Notes under the pieces: model-generated
Told to the model about the DNA's origin: nothing
The model's database searches: none
What the model saw: only the letters and a program-made list of their open reading frames with translations
Assembly (NCBI GenBank): GCA_038363005.1
Contig: JBBQBI010000003.1
Span: 124,001-188,000, forward strand
Direction: 5' to 3'
DNA from: JAKOWB01 sp038363005
GTDB taxonomy: Bacteria > Pseudomonadota > Alphaproteobacteria > Kiloniellales > JACOMY01
Length of the DNA stretch: 64,000 nucleotides
Made by a program: the position numbers and the translations under genes
Part shown: in pieces, positions 47,929 to 56,553 of the stretch
How positions within the stretch are numbered: position 1 is the first letter of the stretch
Layout: every line of letters starts with the position of its first letter

Positions 47929-48411
47929 TCATTCCCCGCGATAGGCGCGTTCGATGGTCGCGATGTCGATCTTCACCATCTGCATCATGGCCTGCATGAC
48001 CCGGCCGGCCTTAGCCGGGTCGGGATCGCCGAGATAGCGGATCAGCATTTCCGGCACGATCTGCCAGGACAGGCCATAGCGGTCGGTCAGCCAGCTGCAG
48101 GCCACTTCCTGCCCGCCCTCGGTCAGCCGCGTCCAGAGGCGGTCGACTTCGGCTTGCGTCTGGCAGCGGACGGCGAAGGAGACCGCGGGGGTGAATTTGT
48201 GGTGTGGCCCGCCGTTCATCGCGGTGAAGGCCATGCCCTGCAGCTCGAACGCTACGGTCAGCACTTGGCCACCGCGCTCCATGCCGTCGGGCCAGCGCAG
48301 GATCTCCCGCAGGCGCGAGTTGTCGAAGACCGAAACGTAGAAGCGCGCGGCCGCCTCGGCCTCGGTGTCGAACCAGAGGAAGGGCGTTATGGGCTGCTGC
48401 AGCATCGGCAT
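47929..48411 (-). CDS. VOC superfamily (PhnB-like) protein
   Basis: 160 residues of the glyoxalase/bleomycin-resistance fold in its PhnB / 3-demethylubiquinone branch. Seen: ITPFLWFDTEAEAAARFYVSVF, FTAMNGGPHHKFTPAVSFAV, SWLTDRYGLSWQIVP and a C-terminal VMQAMMQMVKIDIATIERAY. Start at 48411 has GGAGA upstream. Upstream partner of DUF899. Enzyme activity is not known for this subgroup; a second VOC gene lies at 53528. Confidence 0.88.
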   Translation of the reverse strand: MPMLQQPITPFLWFDTEAEAAARFYVSVFDNSRLREILRWPDGMERGGQVLTVAFELQGMAFTAMNGGPHHKFTPAVSFAVRCQTQAEVDRLWTRLTEGGQEVACSWLTDRYGLSWQIVPEMLIRYLGDPDPAKAGRVMQAMMQMVKIDIATIERAYRGE

Positions 48412-48560
48412 GGCGGGTCTCCGGGGAGGGTAGGCAGGGGACTCAAGCGTTGAAACGCGCTGCGAGGCAAGTGGATGCACGTCTCACGTCCCTTGCAGTT
48501 TGAAGTGCGGCGCTGCCCTCGGCAGAGTGGCCTGAGATCTGGTGTCACAGGGAGTCGGAC

Positions 48561-49388
48561 ATGGCGGTACGCAGCAGGGCTGGAGTCGTCCGCGTCGGTA
48601 TCGGCGGCTGGACCTTCGCGCCCTGGCGCGGGGGCTTCTATCCCAAGGGCCTGCCGCATAGCCGCGAGCTGGCGTACGCCAGCCGCCAGCTTACCTCGAT
48701 CGAGGTCAACGGTACCTTCTACAGCACCCAGACGCCGGCGACCTTCGCGCGCTGGCACGACGAGACGCCGGACGACTTCGTCTTTGCGCTGAAGGCGCCG
48801 CGCTTTGCCACCAACCGCAAGCTGCTGGCCACGGCCGGCGAGTCGATCGAGCGCTTCCTCGGCAGCGGGCTGCTGCGCCTGGGCGACAAGCTGGGTCCGA
48901 TCAACTGGCAGTTCGCGCCGACCAAGCGGTTCGACGCCGCCGACTTCGGCGCCTTCCTCAAACTGCTGCCGGCTTCCCTTGAGGGAAGGGCTCTGCGCCA
49001 TGCGGTGGAGGTGCGGCACGAGTCCTTCCGCGATCCGACCTTCATCGCGCTGGCGCGCCGGCATCGCGTCGCCGTGGTGGTGGCCGGCGACAGCGATTTC
49101 CCGCAGCTCGCCGACCTGACCGCTCCCTTCGTCTATGCACGTCTCATGGGCAGCAGCGAACGGGTGAAGACAGGCTACGGTCCCACCGCCGTGGCACGCT
49201 GGTGCGCGCGTGCGGAGCGCTGGGCCAACGGTGCCGCCCCCGACGATCTGGAGCAGGTCGGGGGCGGCAAGGCACCGGGGCGCGCGGTGCGTGACGTCTA
49301 CCTCTATGTCATCAGCGGCGCCAAGCAGCGCAACCCTGTGGCCGCCCAAGCGTTGCTCCGTCGTCTCGGCAAAGCCGGACAAGCCTGA
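48561..49388 (+). CDS. DUF72 domain-containing protein
   Basis: 275 residues, TIM-barrel DUF72 family (function unknown). Landmarks: VGIGGWTFAPWRGGFYPKGL, LTSIEVNGTFYSTQTPATFARWH, FVFALKAPRFATN, GPINWQFAPTKRFD and VYARLMGS near the end. GGGAG precedes the ATG by 7 bases. Divergent from the VOC gene. A DoxX-like gene follows in the same direction after 26 bp. Confidence 0.88.
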   Translation: MAVRSRAGVVRVGIGGWTFAPWRGGFYPKGLPHSRELAYASRQLTSIEVNGTFYSTQTPATFARWHDETPDDFVFALKAPRFATNRKLLATAGESIERFLGSGLLRLGDKLGPINWQFAPTKRFDAADFGAFLKLLPASLEGRALRHAVEVRHESFRDPTFIALARRHRVAVVVAGDSDFPQLADLTAPFVYARLMGSSERVKTGYGPTAVARWCARAERWANGAAPDDLEQVGGGKAPGRAVRDVYLYVISGAKQRNPVAAQALLRRLGKAGQA

Positions 49389-49414
49389 CCGAAGTCTGCC
49401 CGAAGGAGGTGACC

Positions 49415-49894
49415 TTGTCCGATGTTGAGCTGCCGAAGCACCCGCCGCCTAGGGTCGAAGCCGGGCGCCCGCCGCTGCTGATACCGGCCCTGGGCTGTCT
49501 CTACCGTCCACTCTGGACCCTGGCGGAGACGCTGCTGCGCCTGGTCGCCGGTGGCGTGCTGGTGACGCACGGTTGGCCGAAGATCCAGGATCCCACGGCG
49601 ACGATCGGCATGGTCGAGGGGCTGGGCTTCCATCCGGGCGCGCTGTGGTCCTGGCTGCTGGCGCTGACCGAGTTCGCCGGCGGCTGCTGCATCGCTATCG
49701 GCCTGCTGACGCGGCCGGCGGCCCTTGCCGCGGCCTTCGTGTTGCTGGTCACGGTCTATTTCCACTGGATCGTCCAGGCCCAGGGATTCCAGGGCGCGCA
49801 GTTCTCCATCGTCTGGGCGGCGATCATGGTCTTCTTCACGATCCGCGGCGCCAACCGCCACTCGGTCGACGCGCTGATCGGCCGGCAGTTCTGA
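49415..49894 (+). CDS. DoxX family membrane protein
   Basis: 159 residues with four hydrophobic segments. DoxX signatures: LRLVAGGVLVTHGWPKI, LGFHPGALWSWLLALTEFAGG and TRPAALAAAFVLLVTVYFHW. The start is set at TTG 49415: a full Shine-Dalgarno AAGGAGGTGA lies at 49403-49412, which puts AGGAGG five bases before that TTG; the in-frame GTG at 49409 overlaps the site itself. Precedes the ArsC/Spx-like gene by 14 bp. DoxX relatives sit in oxidoreductase systems; the exact role is unknown. Confidence 0.88.
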   Translation: MSDVELPKHPPPRVEAGRPPLLIPALGCLYRPLWTLAETLLRLVAGGVLVTHGWPKIQDPTATIGMVEGLGFHPGALWSWLLALTEFAGGCCIAIGLLTRPAALAAAFVLLVTVYFHWIVQAQGFQGAQFSIVWAAIMVFFTIRGANRHSVDALIGRQF

Positions 49895-49908
49895 AGGGAA
49901 TAGGAACC

Positions 49909-50274
49909 ATGACCCAGGCCGCCGGCGTCACGCTCTACGGCATCCGCAACTGCGACACGGTGAAGAAGGCGCGCGCCTGGCTTGAAGGCCACGGCATCGC
50001 CTATGTGTTCCACGACTACAAGGTCCAGGGCCTGGAGCGTGAGCGCCTGGAGGGTTGGGCCGAGGAACTGGGCTGGGAGCGGTTGCTGAACCGCGCCGGC
50101 ACTACCTTCCGCAAACTGCCGGAGAGCGCTCGCGAGGGCCTGACCGCGGCCAGCGCGCTGGAGCTGATGCTGGCGCAGCCCGCGATGATCAAGCGCCCGC
50201 TGCTCGACCTGGGTGAGCGGCGCCTGCTGGGCTTCAAGCCAACCGAATACGCGGCGGCGTTGGCCATCTCATAG
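49909..50274 (+). CDS. ArsC/Spx family (YffB-like) protein
   Basis: 121 residues of the arsenate reductase/Spx thioredoxin-like fold. Seen: VTLYGIRNCDTVKKARAWLE with one Cys, AYVFHDYKVQGL, RLLNRAGTTFRKLPE, and the C-terminal MIKRPLLDLGERRLLGF. Only one cysteine is present in the active site, as in YffB, so arsenate reduction is not implied. GGAA-type site (AATAGGAACC) precedes the ATG. Follows DoxX. Confidence 0.88.
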   Translation: MTQAAGVTLYGIRNCDTVKKARAWLEGHGIAYVFHDYKVQGLERERLEGWAEELGWERLLNRAGTTFRKLPESAREGLTAASALELMLAQPAMIKRPLLDLGERRLLGFKPTEYAAALAIS

Positions 50275-50342
50275 CCCACAAGCACCGCGCCTTTGCCGCG
50301 TCGGATCGAATGGTTCGGCGCTACTTCTTGATTTTATATATG

Positions 50343-50356
50343 TTAATTATCATTAA
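50343..50356 (+). promoter_or_regulatory. Small AT-rich palindrome upstream of SDR gene
   Basis: TTAAT (50343-50347) and ATTAA (50352-50356) form an inverted repeat with a 4-base gap, in a conspicuously AT-rich stretch (about 50328-50360) 35 bp before the SDR start. It could hold the promoter and an operator. No neighbouring regulator is identified to match it. Confidence 0.35.
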
Positions 50357-50391
50357 TATCGTGACACTATCGCGTGGCAAGGAGATCGCCC

Positions 50392-51204
50392 ATGAGCAGA
50401 ACCGACCCCGTCGCCAGCGCCGCCAAAACAGCCCTCATTACCGGCGCTTCCAGCGGCATCGGCGCCACCTATGCCGACCGCCTGGCGAAGCGCGGCTTCA
50501 ATCTCGTTCTGGTGGCGCGCGACCGCGCCCGGCTGGAGGCGCTGGCCCAGCGCCTGCGGCAGGAGTCCGGCGTGAACGTCGAGCTGCTGCCGGCCGATCT
50601 GTCGAAGCCCGCGGAGCTGGCGCGCGTCGAGGCGCGGCTGCGTGACGACGCCGCCATCACCCTGCTGGTCAACAACGCCGGCATCGCCGGCGGCGGCGCG
50701 GCCGTCACCGCCGACCCGGCGATGCTGGAGGGGATGATCCGCCTCAACGTGCTGGCCGTCGTGCGTCTGGCGACCGCCATCGCGCCGCGCCTGGCGGCGC
50801 TGGGCCGGGGCACCATCGTCAACCTGGCTTCGGTGACCGCGCTGATGGCTGAGGCCTTTGACCCGGTCTACGCCGCCAGCAAGGCCTTCGTGCTGGCCTA
50901 TAGCCAGGGCCTGGACGCCGAGCTGAGCCAGCGGGGCGTCGCGGTGCAGGTGGTGCTGCCCGGCATCACGCGCACCGAGATCTGGGAGCGGTCCGGCTAC
51001 GACCTGGCCAAGCTGCCGGCCGAGATGGTCATGGAGGTCGGCGAACTGGTCGATGCCGCCCTGGCTGGCCTGGACCAGGGCGAGCGCATCACCATCCCCT
51101 CGCTACCCGATGTCGCCGAATGGCAGGACTACGAGGCGCAGCGCCTCGCCCTGCGCCCGCGCCTCTCGCTGCGGCGCGCGGCGGCGCGCTATGGCTTGTC
51201 GTAG
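50392..51204 (+). CDS. SDR family oxidoreductase
   Basis: 270-residue classical SDR. Seen: TALITGASSGIGATYADRL, LVARDRARLEALAQRL (Arg after beta-2 suggests NADP), LVNNAGIAGGG, NLASVTALMA, and the catalytic YAASK in PVYAASKAFVLAYSQGLD. AAGGAGA lies 6 bases before the ATG. Stands alone, preceded by an AT-rich control region. Substrate unknown. Confidence 0.92.
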   Translation: MSRTDPVASAAKTALITGASSGIGATYADRLAKRGFNLVLVARDRARLEALAQRLRQESGVNVELLPADLSKPAELARVEARLRDDAAITLLVNNAGIAGGGAAVTADPAMLEGMIRLNVLAVVRLATAIAPRLAALGRGTIVNLASVTALMAEAFDPVYAASKAFVLAYSQGLDAELSQRGVAVQVVLPGITRTEIWERSGYDLAKLPAEMVMEVGELVDAALAGLDQGERITIPSLPDVAEWQDYEAQRLALRPRLSLRRAAARYGLS

Positions 51205-52469
51205 GCTGCCTCTGGAGAGGCGGTCAGAGCCGCGTAGAGGTCGCGCAGCGTGACCTTGTCGCTCTCCAGCACCAGCGCGCTCTCGGCCCGCTGGCGGGCT
51301 AGGTTGGCATGGCGCAGCGCCGCCGCGCGGGCGGCCGGGCCGCCCAGCGTGGCCAGCATGGCCAGCGCCTTCTGCAAGCGGATCTGCACCTCGACAAGTG
51401 CGGCTCCGTCACGCGCGATAGGTGCGAAGATGTCGTCGTAGAGATCGTCCAGTAGCAGCGCGGGGACGCGCACACCCTCGCAGGGCGTCGCGTCGTCGTC
51501 GCCGGGCGTCTCGCGCCACTGTGACAGCAGCCGCACGGCACGGCCGATCACGTCGATCGCGGTGCCAGGGTCGTTCATCGCCGGCGACAAGGCGCGCGAG
51601 GCGATCTCCGATAGGACTGAGAGGCCGAAGCGCGGGTCCTGGTCGAAGGAGCGCTCGTCGCCGACGCTGAAGGCCTCGCGGAGTTTGCCGCCGACGGCCT
51701 CGTCAGCCGCGCCGCCGACCAGCCAGGCCAGCGGCCGCAGCGGGTGAACGAAGCTGCCGGGGGGTGAGACCACCCAGACCTCGCCTTTGAGTTCCGCGGC
51801 GCGCTCGCCCAGCGCGGCGATGTCGACATGTTGCACGTAGCCGACGCGGTCCGGAAAGGCGGCCTGGGCCTCCGGCGGCGGCTGGCGGTCGCCTAGGGGC
51901 TGGGCGCCCAGGAAGGGTCGTTCGATGCGATCACCCAGCGCTTTGGCGGTGACCTGCTCGACCCGCGCGGTCGTCTCGCTGACGCGACCCAACTTCGACA
52001 GGTGGTCGATCCAGCGCAGGATGGTCACCACCACCAGCAGGATGACAAACAGCGTGGCGGCTAGGAGCACCACGCGGCCACGCTCGCCATAGGCGCCGGT
52101 GGCCAGCGCGACGATGCCGACCAGGCTGAACAGGAAGGAGCCGATAAAGGCCGCCAGGGCGTTCTGCGTGGAGCTGTCTTGCATCAGCAGCTGGGTGGCA
52201 CGCGGCGTGACATGCGCCGTCGCCGCGCCGTAGGCCTGCACCATGACGCTGAGCGAGAAAGTGGTCACCGCCAGCATGCTCGACGCCAGAATGTTGAGGA
52301 TGCCGTCGACCGCCCGGGCGCCGATCAGCCCGCCGAGGTCTTCCGGCACCAGGTGCTCGCCCAGGATACCGAAGAGCGCCGCGGCGACTCCCAGCAGGGC
52401 GAAGAGACTCGCCCGCGCCCACAGGCGGCGGGTCAGCTGCGTCAGGATCCAGCGCCACTTGGAGATCAT
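51189..52469 (-). CDS. DUF2254 family membrane protein
   Basis: 426 residues. N-terminal half has four membrane segments (WARASLFALLGVAAALFGIL, ILASSMLAVTTFSLSVMVQAY, ALAAFIGSFLFSLVGIVALA, VLLAATLFVILLVVVTILR). The C-terminal half is soluble with YVQHVDIAALGERAA, SPPGSFVHPLRP and SPAMNDPGTAIDVIGRAV, the family landmarks. DUF2254 proteins have no established role. The C-terminus overlaps the end of the SDR gene by 16 bp, tail to tail. Confidence 0.85.
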   Translation of the reverse strand: MISKWRWILTQLTRRLWARASLFALLGVAAALFGILGEHLVPEDLGGLIGARAVDGILNILASSMLAVTTFSLSVMVQAYGAATAHVTPRATQLLMQDSSTQNALAAFIGSFLFSLVGIVALATGAYGERGRVVLLAATLFVILLVVVTILRWIDHLSKLGRVSETTARVEQVTAKALGDRIERPFLGAQPLGDRQPPPEAQAAFPDRVGYVQHVDIAALGERAAELKGEVWVVSPPGSFVHPLRPLAWLVGGAADEAVGGKLREAFSVGDERSFDQDPRFGLSVLSEIASRALSPAMNDPGTAIDVIGRAVRLLSQWRETPGDDDATPCEGVRVPALLLDDLYDDIFAPIARDGAALVEVQIRLQKALAMLATLGGPAARAAALRHANLARQRAESALVLESDKVTLRDLYAALTASPEAAYDKP

Positions 52470-52614
52470 GTTTAACCGCTTCCCATGAAAGCCATGTCAG
52501 CGCAACGCTTCAGGCGCTGCATCGGGACAGGCTTCCAGCGATGAGCCCGGCCAGGCGTCGCCTAGCCCTGCGTCTCACTATCGCCGCTTGACAGCCGCAC
52601 CGGGGTCGTTGTAT

Positions 52615-52644
52615 TTAACCGATACGTTAATTAACCAATCGGTT
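52615..52644 (+). promoter_or_regulatory. Candidate tandem operator of the ArsR regulator
   Basis: Two adjoining inverted repeats: TTAAC-cgatac-GTTAA (52615-52630), then AACC-aatc-GGTT with AACC at 52633-52636 and GGTT at 52641-52644. Larger arms AACCGAT (52617-52623) and ATCGGTT (52638-52644) also invert. It ends 8 bp before the arsR-like ATG, so it overlaps the likely transcription start. A natural autorepression site. Confidence 0.5.
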
Positions 52645-52652
52645 CCATAACG

Positions 52653-52997
52653 ATGTCAGGCGATCCCCTCAGCACCACGCTCTCCGCCCTGGCGGACCCG
52701 ACGCGCCGCGCCATCCTGGCCCGGCTGGCGCTGGGCGAGGCCTCGGTGTCGGAGTTGGCGGAGCCCTTCGAGATGAGCCTGCCGGCCGTCTCGAAACATC
52801 TGAAGGTGCTGGAGCGCGCCGGCCTGATCCTGCGTTCCCGTACCGCGCAGTGGCGTCCCTGCACGCTGGACGCCGGCCCGCTGCGCGATGTTGCCGGCTG
52901 GCTTGAGGGCTACCGGCGCTTCTGGGAGGCCAGCCTGGATCGCCTCGATGCCTATCTGCAGCAGCTCCAGACGGGAGAGTCCGATGAGCGTCATTGA
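52653..52997 (+). CDS. ArsR/SmtB family transcriptional regulator
   Basis: 114 residues. Winged helix: LSALADPTRRAILARLALGE, SVSELAEPFEMSLPAVSKHLKVLERAGLI, then the ending YRRFWEASLDRLDAYLQQLQ. No metal-binding cysteine pair, so of the non-metal type that pairs with AHSA1/SRPBCC genes. The stop lies 14 bp inside the next SRPBCC gene, which fits such pairing. Probably binds the tandem palindrome upstream and controls itself and the genes that follow. Confidence 0.92.
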   Translation: MSGDPLSTTLSALADPTRRAILARLALGEASVSELAEPFEMSLPAVSKHLKVLERAGLILRSRTAQWRPCTLDAGPLRDVAGWLEGYRRFWEASLDRLDAYLQQLQTGESDERH

Positions 52998-53496
52998 TCA
53001 GGCCGCCACGCAGGCGCCCTTCTCCATCACCCGCCGTCTCCAGGCACCGCGCACGCTGGTCTGGAAAGCCTTCACCGACCCGGCGCACCTGGTGCACTGG
53101 TGGGGGCCCAAGGGCTTCACGGTCACACATTGCGAGCTCGACCTGACGGTCGGCGGCACCTTCCACTATGCCCTGGCAGCGCCCGATGGCACGCCGATGT
53201 GGGGGAAGTGGGTGTTCCAGGAGATCCAGCCGCCGGAGCGCCTGGCCAACCTCTTCCAATTCTCCGATCCCGAGGGCGGCGTGACCCGCCACCCCATGGC
53301 GCCCGACTGGCCGCTGCGGATGCGGTCCGTCCTGACGCTGCTGGCTAACGGCGATGCCACGCACCTCACCATCGAGGTCGCAGCCTGGCAGGCCAGCGAC
53401 GCTGAGCAGCGCGTCTTCGCCGCCAACCACGGCAGCTTGGCGCAGGGCTATGGCGGCACCCTCGACCAGCTCACCGACTACCTGGAGAGCCTGTGA
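52984..53496 (+). CDS. SRPBCC (AHSA1) domain protein
   Basis: 170 residues, one START-like AHSA1 domain: FSITRRLQAPRTLVWKAFTDPAHLVHWWGP, VGGTFHYALAAPDG, MWGKWVFQEIQPPERLANLF, and SLAQGYGGTLDQLTDYLES. Overlaps the ArsR gene by 14 bp, so cotranslated. The family binds hydrophobic ligands in a deep pocket; ligand and function are unknown. Member of the 52653-57194 cluster. Confidence 0.9.
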   Translation: MSVIDQAATQAPFSITRRLQAPRTLVWKAFTDPAHLVHWWGPKGFTVTHCELDLTVGGTFHYALAAPDGTPMWGKWVFQEIQPPERLANLFQFSDPEGGVTRHPMAPDWPLRMRSVLTLLANGDATHLTIEVAAWQASDAEQRVFAANHGSLAQGYGGTLDQLTDYLESL

Positions 53497-53527
53497 TTTT
53501 CCCCAAGCAAGAGCAGAGGAGAGCCCG

Positions 53528-53944
53528 ATGAAAGCTCCGACCCCCTATCTCTTTTTCGCCGGCAACGCCAAGGAAGCCTTTGAGTTCTACGCCAAGGCGC
53601 TGAACGGCAAGATCATTGCCATGATGAAGAACAGCGACGCCCCCAAGGAACACCAGCAGCACATGGGCAAGCCCGACAGCGTCATGCACGCCTGCCTCGA
53701 GCTGCCGGGTGGCGGCTTCATCATGTGCTCGGACGCGCCAGCGGAACACTATCGCCCGGCCCAGGGCTTTGCGATCTCGCTGAACCCCAGCAAGGTGGCC
53801 GAGGCCGACCGTCTGTTCCAGGCGCTGTCGGCGGGTGGCCAGGTCACCATGCCGATCGGCCAGACCTTCTGGGCGGCCCGCTTCGGCATGTGTGTCGACC
53901 GCTTCGGCACGCCCTGGATGGTCAACTGCGAGAAGGACGCCTGA
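53528..53944 (+). CDS. VOC superfamily (PhnB-like) protein
   Basis: 138 residues. PhnB-type opening PYLFFAGNAKEAFEFYAKAL, then MHACLELPGGGFIMCSDAP, and ending RFGMCVDRFGTPWMVNCEK. GAGGAGAGCCCG precedes the ATG. Third gene of the cluster after ArsR and SRPBCC, 31 bp past the SRPBCC stop. Activity unknown; such VOC proteins frequently sit with AHSA1 genes. Confidence 0.9.
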   Translation: MKAPTPYLFFAGNAKEAFEFYAKALNGKIIAMMKNSDAPKEHQQHMGKPDSVMHACLELPGGGFIMCSDAPAEHYRPAQGFAISLNPSKVAEADRLFQALSAGGQVTMPIGQTFWAARFGMCVDRFGTPWMVNCEKDA

Positions 53945-53989
53945 GGGCGCCGCTTCCCGCACTGAACGTTCATTGAAGGATTTCTTGCG

Positions 53990-55351
53990 ATGGCTGCGAA
54001 CGCCAAGGCCACTACCGCGTCCGCGGCCAAGCGCGAGATCGTGCTGACCCGCCAGGTCGCCGCCGAACCCGCGGCGATCTGGCGGGCCTGGATCGATCCG
54101 GAGAAGATCAAGCTCTGGTTCGGTCCCGCCTGCTTCGAGGTGACCAAGACCGCGCTCGACCTCCGGCCCGGTGGCACCTGGACGCTGTCGCTGCGGGGCC
54201 ACGATGGCGGCCAGTTCGACGGCCAGGCCTTCGAGCAGGCCTATAGCTTGCGCGAGATCGTACCCGGCAAGCGCCTGATGATGACCGAACGCTGGCCGGA
54301 CATGGAGTTCCTCGTCACTTCCGAGGTGCAGCCCAGCCAGGGCGGTGCGCTGGTCACCTTCCGCGCGCTCTTCGCCACCGCCGCCGAGTGCGCGACGGCC
54401 AGCCAGCGCGGGCTGCTGGCTGGTGCCAATGCCAGCCTGGACAAGCTGAAGGCGCTGGCGGAATCGCGACCGAACGACCGCGATATCCGCTTCACCCGCC
54501 TGCTGCAGGGATCGCCGGCAGCGGCCTTCGCCGCCTGGACGGACGCGGCGCAGGTCAAGCAGTGGTGGGGGCCGCACGGCATCGCGACGCCGGCTTGCGA
54601 GATCGAGCTGCATCCCGGCGGGCGCTTCCACGCCCTGATGCGCGACGGGCAAGGCAAGGAGTATCCGGTGACCGCCCAGGTGCGCGCGGTCGAGCCGGGA
54701 CGCAGTGTGACGATTGCCATGCCCTTCGGCGCCGGCGAGGCGAGCTGCACCACGAGCTTCGAGCCGGAGGCCGGCGGCGTGCGCGTTACCGCGCACTGGC
54801 GCCATGCCACGGCGGCCGACTGTGCACAGCACGAGGCCATGGGCTTCGAGCAGGGCTGGGACCAGACGTTCAAGCGCCTGCAGGCGCACCTGATCGGCCC
54901 GGGCGCCCGCCGCGACCTGGTGCTGATCCGCACCTACCAAGCGCCGCTGGCGCTGGTCTGGCAGGCCTGGACCGACCCGGCCCACCTGGCGCGCTGGTGG
55001 GGACCTGAGTGCTTCACCAACCCGGTCTGCCGCTTCGAGGCGGTGGCCGGCGGGCGCATCTACATCGTCATGCGCGCGCCCGACGGCACCGACTATCCCA
55101 TGGCGGGCCGCGTGTTGGAGGTGACGGCGCCTGAACGCCTCGTCTTCCTGGCCCAGGCGGTCGACAAGGACGGCCGGCTGCTGCTGGAATCGCTGACGCG
55201 GGTGACCTTCACGGCGGCCGGCCAGGCGACCAAGGTGCGGGTCGAGGCGCATGCCGCTGCCCAGGTGCCGCTGGCGGTCGAGATGCTGAAAGGCATGGAG
55301 GCCGGCTGGAGCGGCAGCCTCGGCAAGCTGGCCGACGTTCTCAAGGCATGA
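53990..55351 (+). CDS. Three-domain SRPBCC (AHSA1) protein
   Basis: 453 residues made of three consecutive AHSA1 domains. Domain 1 (15-160) has AAIWRAWIDPEKIKLWFGP and LRPGGTWTLSLRG. Domain 2 (163-305) has AAFAAWTDAAQVKQWWGPHG and LHPGGRFHALMRDG. Domain 3 (309-452) has ALVWQAWTDPAHLARWWGPE and VAGGRIYIVMRAPDG. AHSA1 proteins normally have one or two domains. The three are clearly divergent, so the tandem is not a recent tripling. The stop overlaps the serine hydrolase start (ATGA). Function unknown; three ligand pockets are implied. Confidence 0.9.
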   Translation: MAANAKATTASAAKREIVLTRQVAAEPAAIWRAWIDPEKIKLWFGPACFEVTKTALDLRPGGTWTLSLRGHDGGQFDGQAFEQAYSLREIVPGKRLMMTERWPDMEFLVTSEVQPSQGGALVTFRALFATAAECATASQRGLLAGANASLDKLKALAESRPNDRDIRFTRLLQGSPAAAFAAWTDAAQVKQWWGPHGIATPACEIELHPGGRFHALMRDGQGKEYPVTAQVRAVEPGRSVTIAMPFGAGEASCTTSFEPEAGGVRVTAHWRHATAADCAQHEAMGFEQGWDQTFKRLQAHLIGPGARRDLVLIRTYQAPLALVWQAWTDPAHLARWWGPECFTNPVCRFEAVAGGRIYIVMRAPDGTDYPMAGRVLEVTAPERLVFLAQAVDKDGRLLLESLTRVTFTAAGQATKVRVEAHAAAQVPLAVEMLKGMEAGWSGSLGKLADVLKA

Positions 55352-56547
55352 CGGTGCGGGCCCCCGGGGGTGGTGTCGCGGGTTTCTCCAGCGCTGGCCT
55401 CGCGCGCCTTGCCGACGAGCTGAAGGCCCGTTGCGGCTGTGGCGAGCTGGTCGGCGCCGTCGCGCTGCTGGCGCGCCGGGGCCATGTCTGGACCGAGGCC
55501 TTTGGCGAACGCAGCCTTGGTGCCAGCGCCCGGCAGCAGGCGGACGACCTCTTCGATATCGCTTCGATCACCAAGCCGATCCTATCCGTGTTGGCGCTGA
55601 TGCTGGTGGCGGAGGGACAGCTGACACTCGACCAGCCACTGGATCCCTGGCTGCCGGAGCTCGCGGAGCGCCCGGTGCTGCTTGATTGGGATGGCCCGCT
55701 GGACGCCACACTGCCGGCCAGGCGCGCGGTCACGCTGCGCGACCTGCTGACCTGCTGCTGCGGCGACGGCGCCATCATGGCGCCGGCCGGACGCTTGCCG
55801 ATCCAGCGCGCGCTGACCGCGGCGGCGGTGGCGCCAGGCTTCGCGCGACCGACCCTGACGCCGGACGAATGGCTGCGGCGGCTCGGCGCCTTTCCCCTGC
55901 TGGCGCAGCCGGGCGAACGCTGGCTCTACCACACACCCTTCGACATCCTGGCCTGCCTGCTAGCGCGGGTCGGCGGGCAGCCGCTGCCGGCCCTGCTACA
56001 CGAACGTCTGCTGGCGCCGCTCGGCATGGCGGACACCAGCTTCGATGTGCCGGCCGCGAGGCTGCCGCGCGTCGCCCGCCGCTATCGCGCCGACGAGAGC
56101 GGCAGGCTGGTGCCTGAGATGGCCTCGCCGCCAGAAGAGATCGGTCCGTTCCCCAGCGAGCTCTATTCCACCGCCGGCGACCTGCTGGCCTTCGGGCGAC
56201 TGCTGCTGAACGAGGGCAGGGTCGGCGTGCGTCACCTGCTGCCGGCGGCGCGGGTGTGGCAGATGCTGAGCGACCAGGTCCCGCCGGCGGTCAAGGCGAT
56301 CTCGCCTTTCTTCCCAGGTTTCTGGGACAGTCGCGGCTGGGGCTTCGGCCTTTCGGTGGTGCTTCCGGGCGAGGCCAGCGTCGGCCCTGGGCGGGCGGGC
56401 TGGGACGGCGGCTACGGCACGAGTTTCTTCGTCGATCCCAGCCTAGACCTGGTCGGCGTGCTGCTGCTGCAGCGCGCCTACGACCCCGTTGTCTGGCAGA
56501 CGGTGGAACGCTTCTGGAGCCAGGCCTACGCGGCGCTGGCGGACTGA
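55348..56547 (+). CDS. Serine hydrolase (beta-lactamase/class C esterase family)
   Basis: 399 residues, serine beta-lactamase-like fold. Nucleophile motif S-x-x-K is SITK (S73-K76) in DDLFDIASITKPILSVL, then LTLDQPLDPWLPEL, RWLYHTPFDILACLLARVGG (a Tyr-containing YHT where YSN is usual), and a C-terminal GWDGGYGTSFFVDPS in place of KTG. No signal peptide, so cytoplasmic esterase or peptidase rather than a secreted beta-lactamase. Coupled (4-bp overlap) to the triple-AHSA1 gene. Confidence 0.88.
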   Translation: MTVRAPGGGVAGFSSAGLARLADELKARCGCGELVGAVALLARRGHVWTEAFGERSLGASARQQADDLFDIASITKPILSVLALMLVAEGQLTLDQPLDPWLPELAERPVLLDWDGPLDATLPARRAVTLRDLLTCCCGDGAIMAPAGRLPIQRALTAAAVAPGFARPTLTPDEWLRRLGAFPLLAQPGERWLYHTPFDILACLLARVGGQPLPALLHERLLAPLGMADTSFDVPAARLPRVARRYRADESGRLVPEMASPPEEIGPFPSELYSTAGDLLAFGRLLLNEGRVGVRHLLPAARVWQMLSDQVPPAVKAISPFFPGFWDSRGWGFGLSVVLPGEASVGPGRAGWDGGYGTSFFVDPSLDLVGVLLLQRAYDPVVWQTVERFWSQAYAALAD

Positions 56548-56553
56548 CATCCG

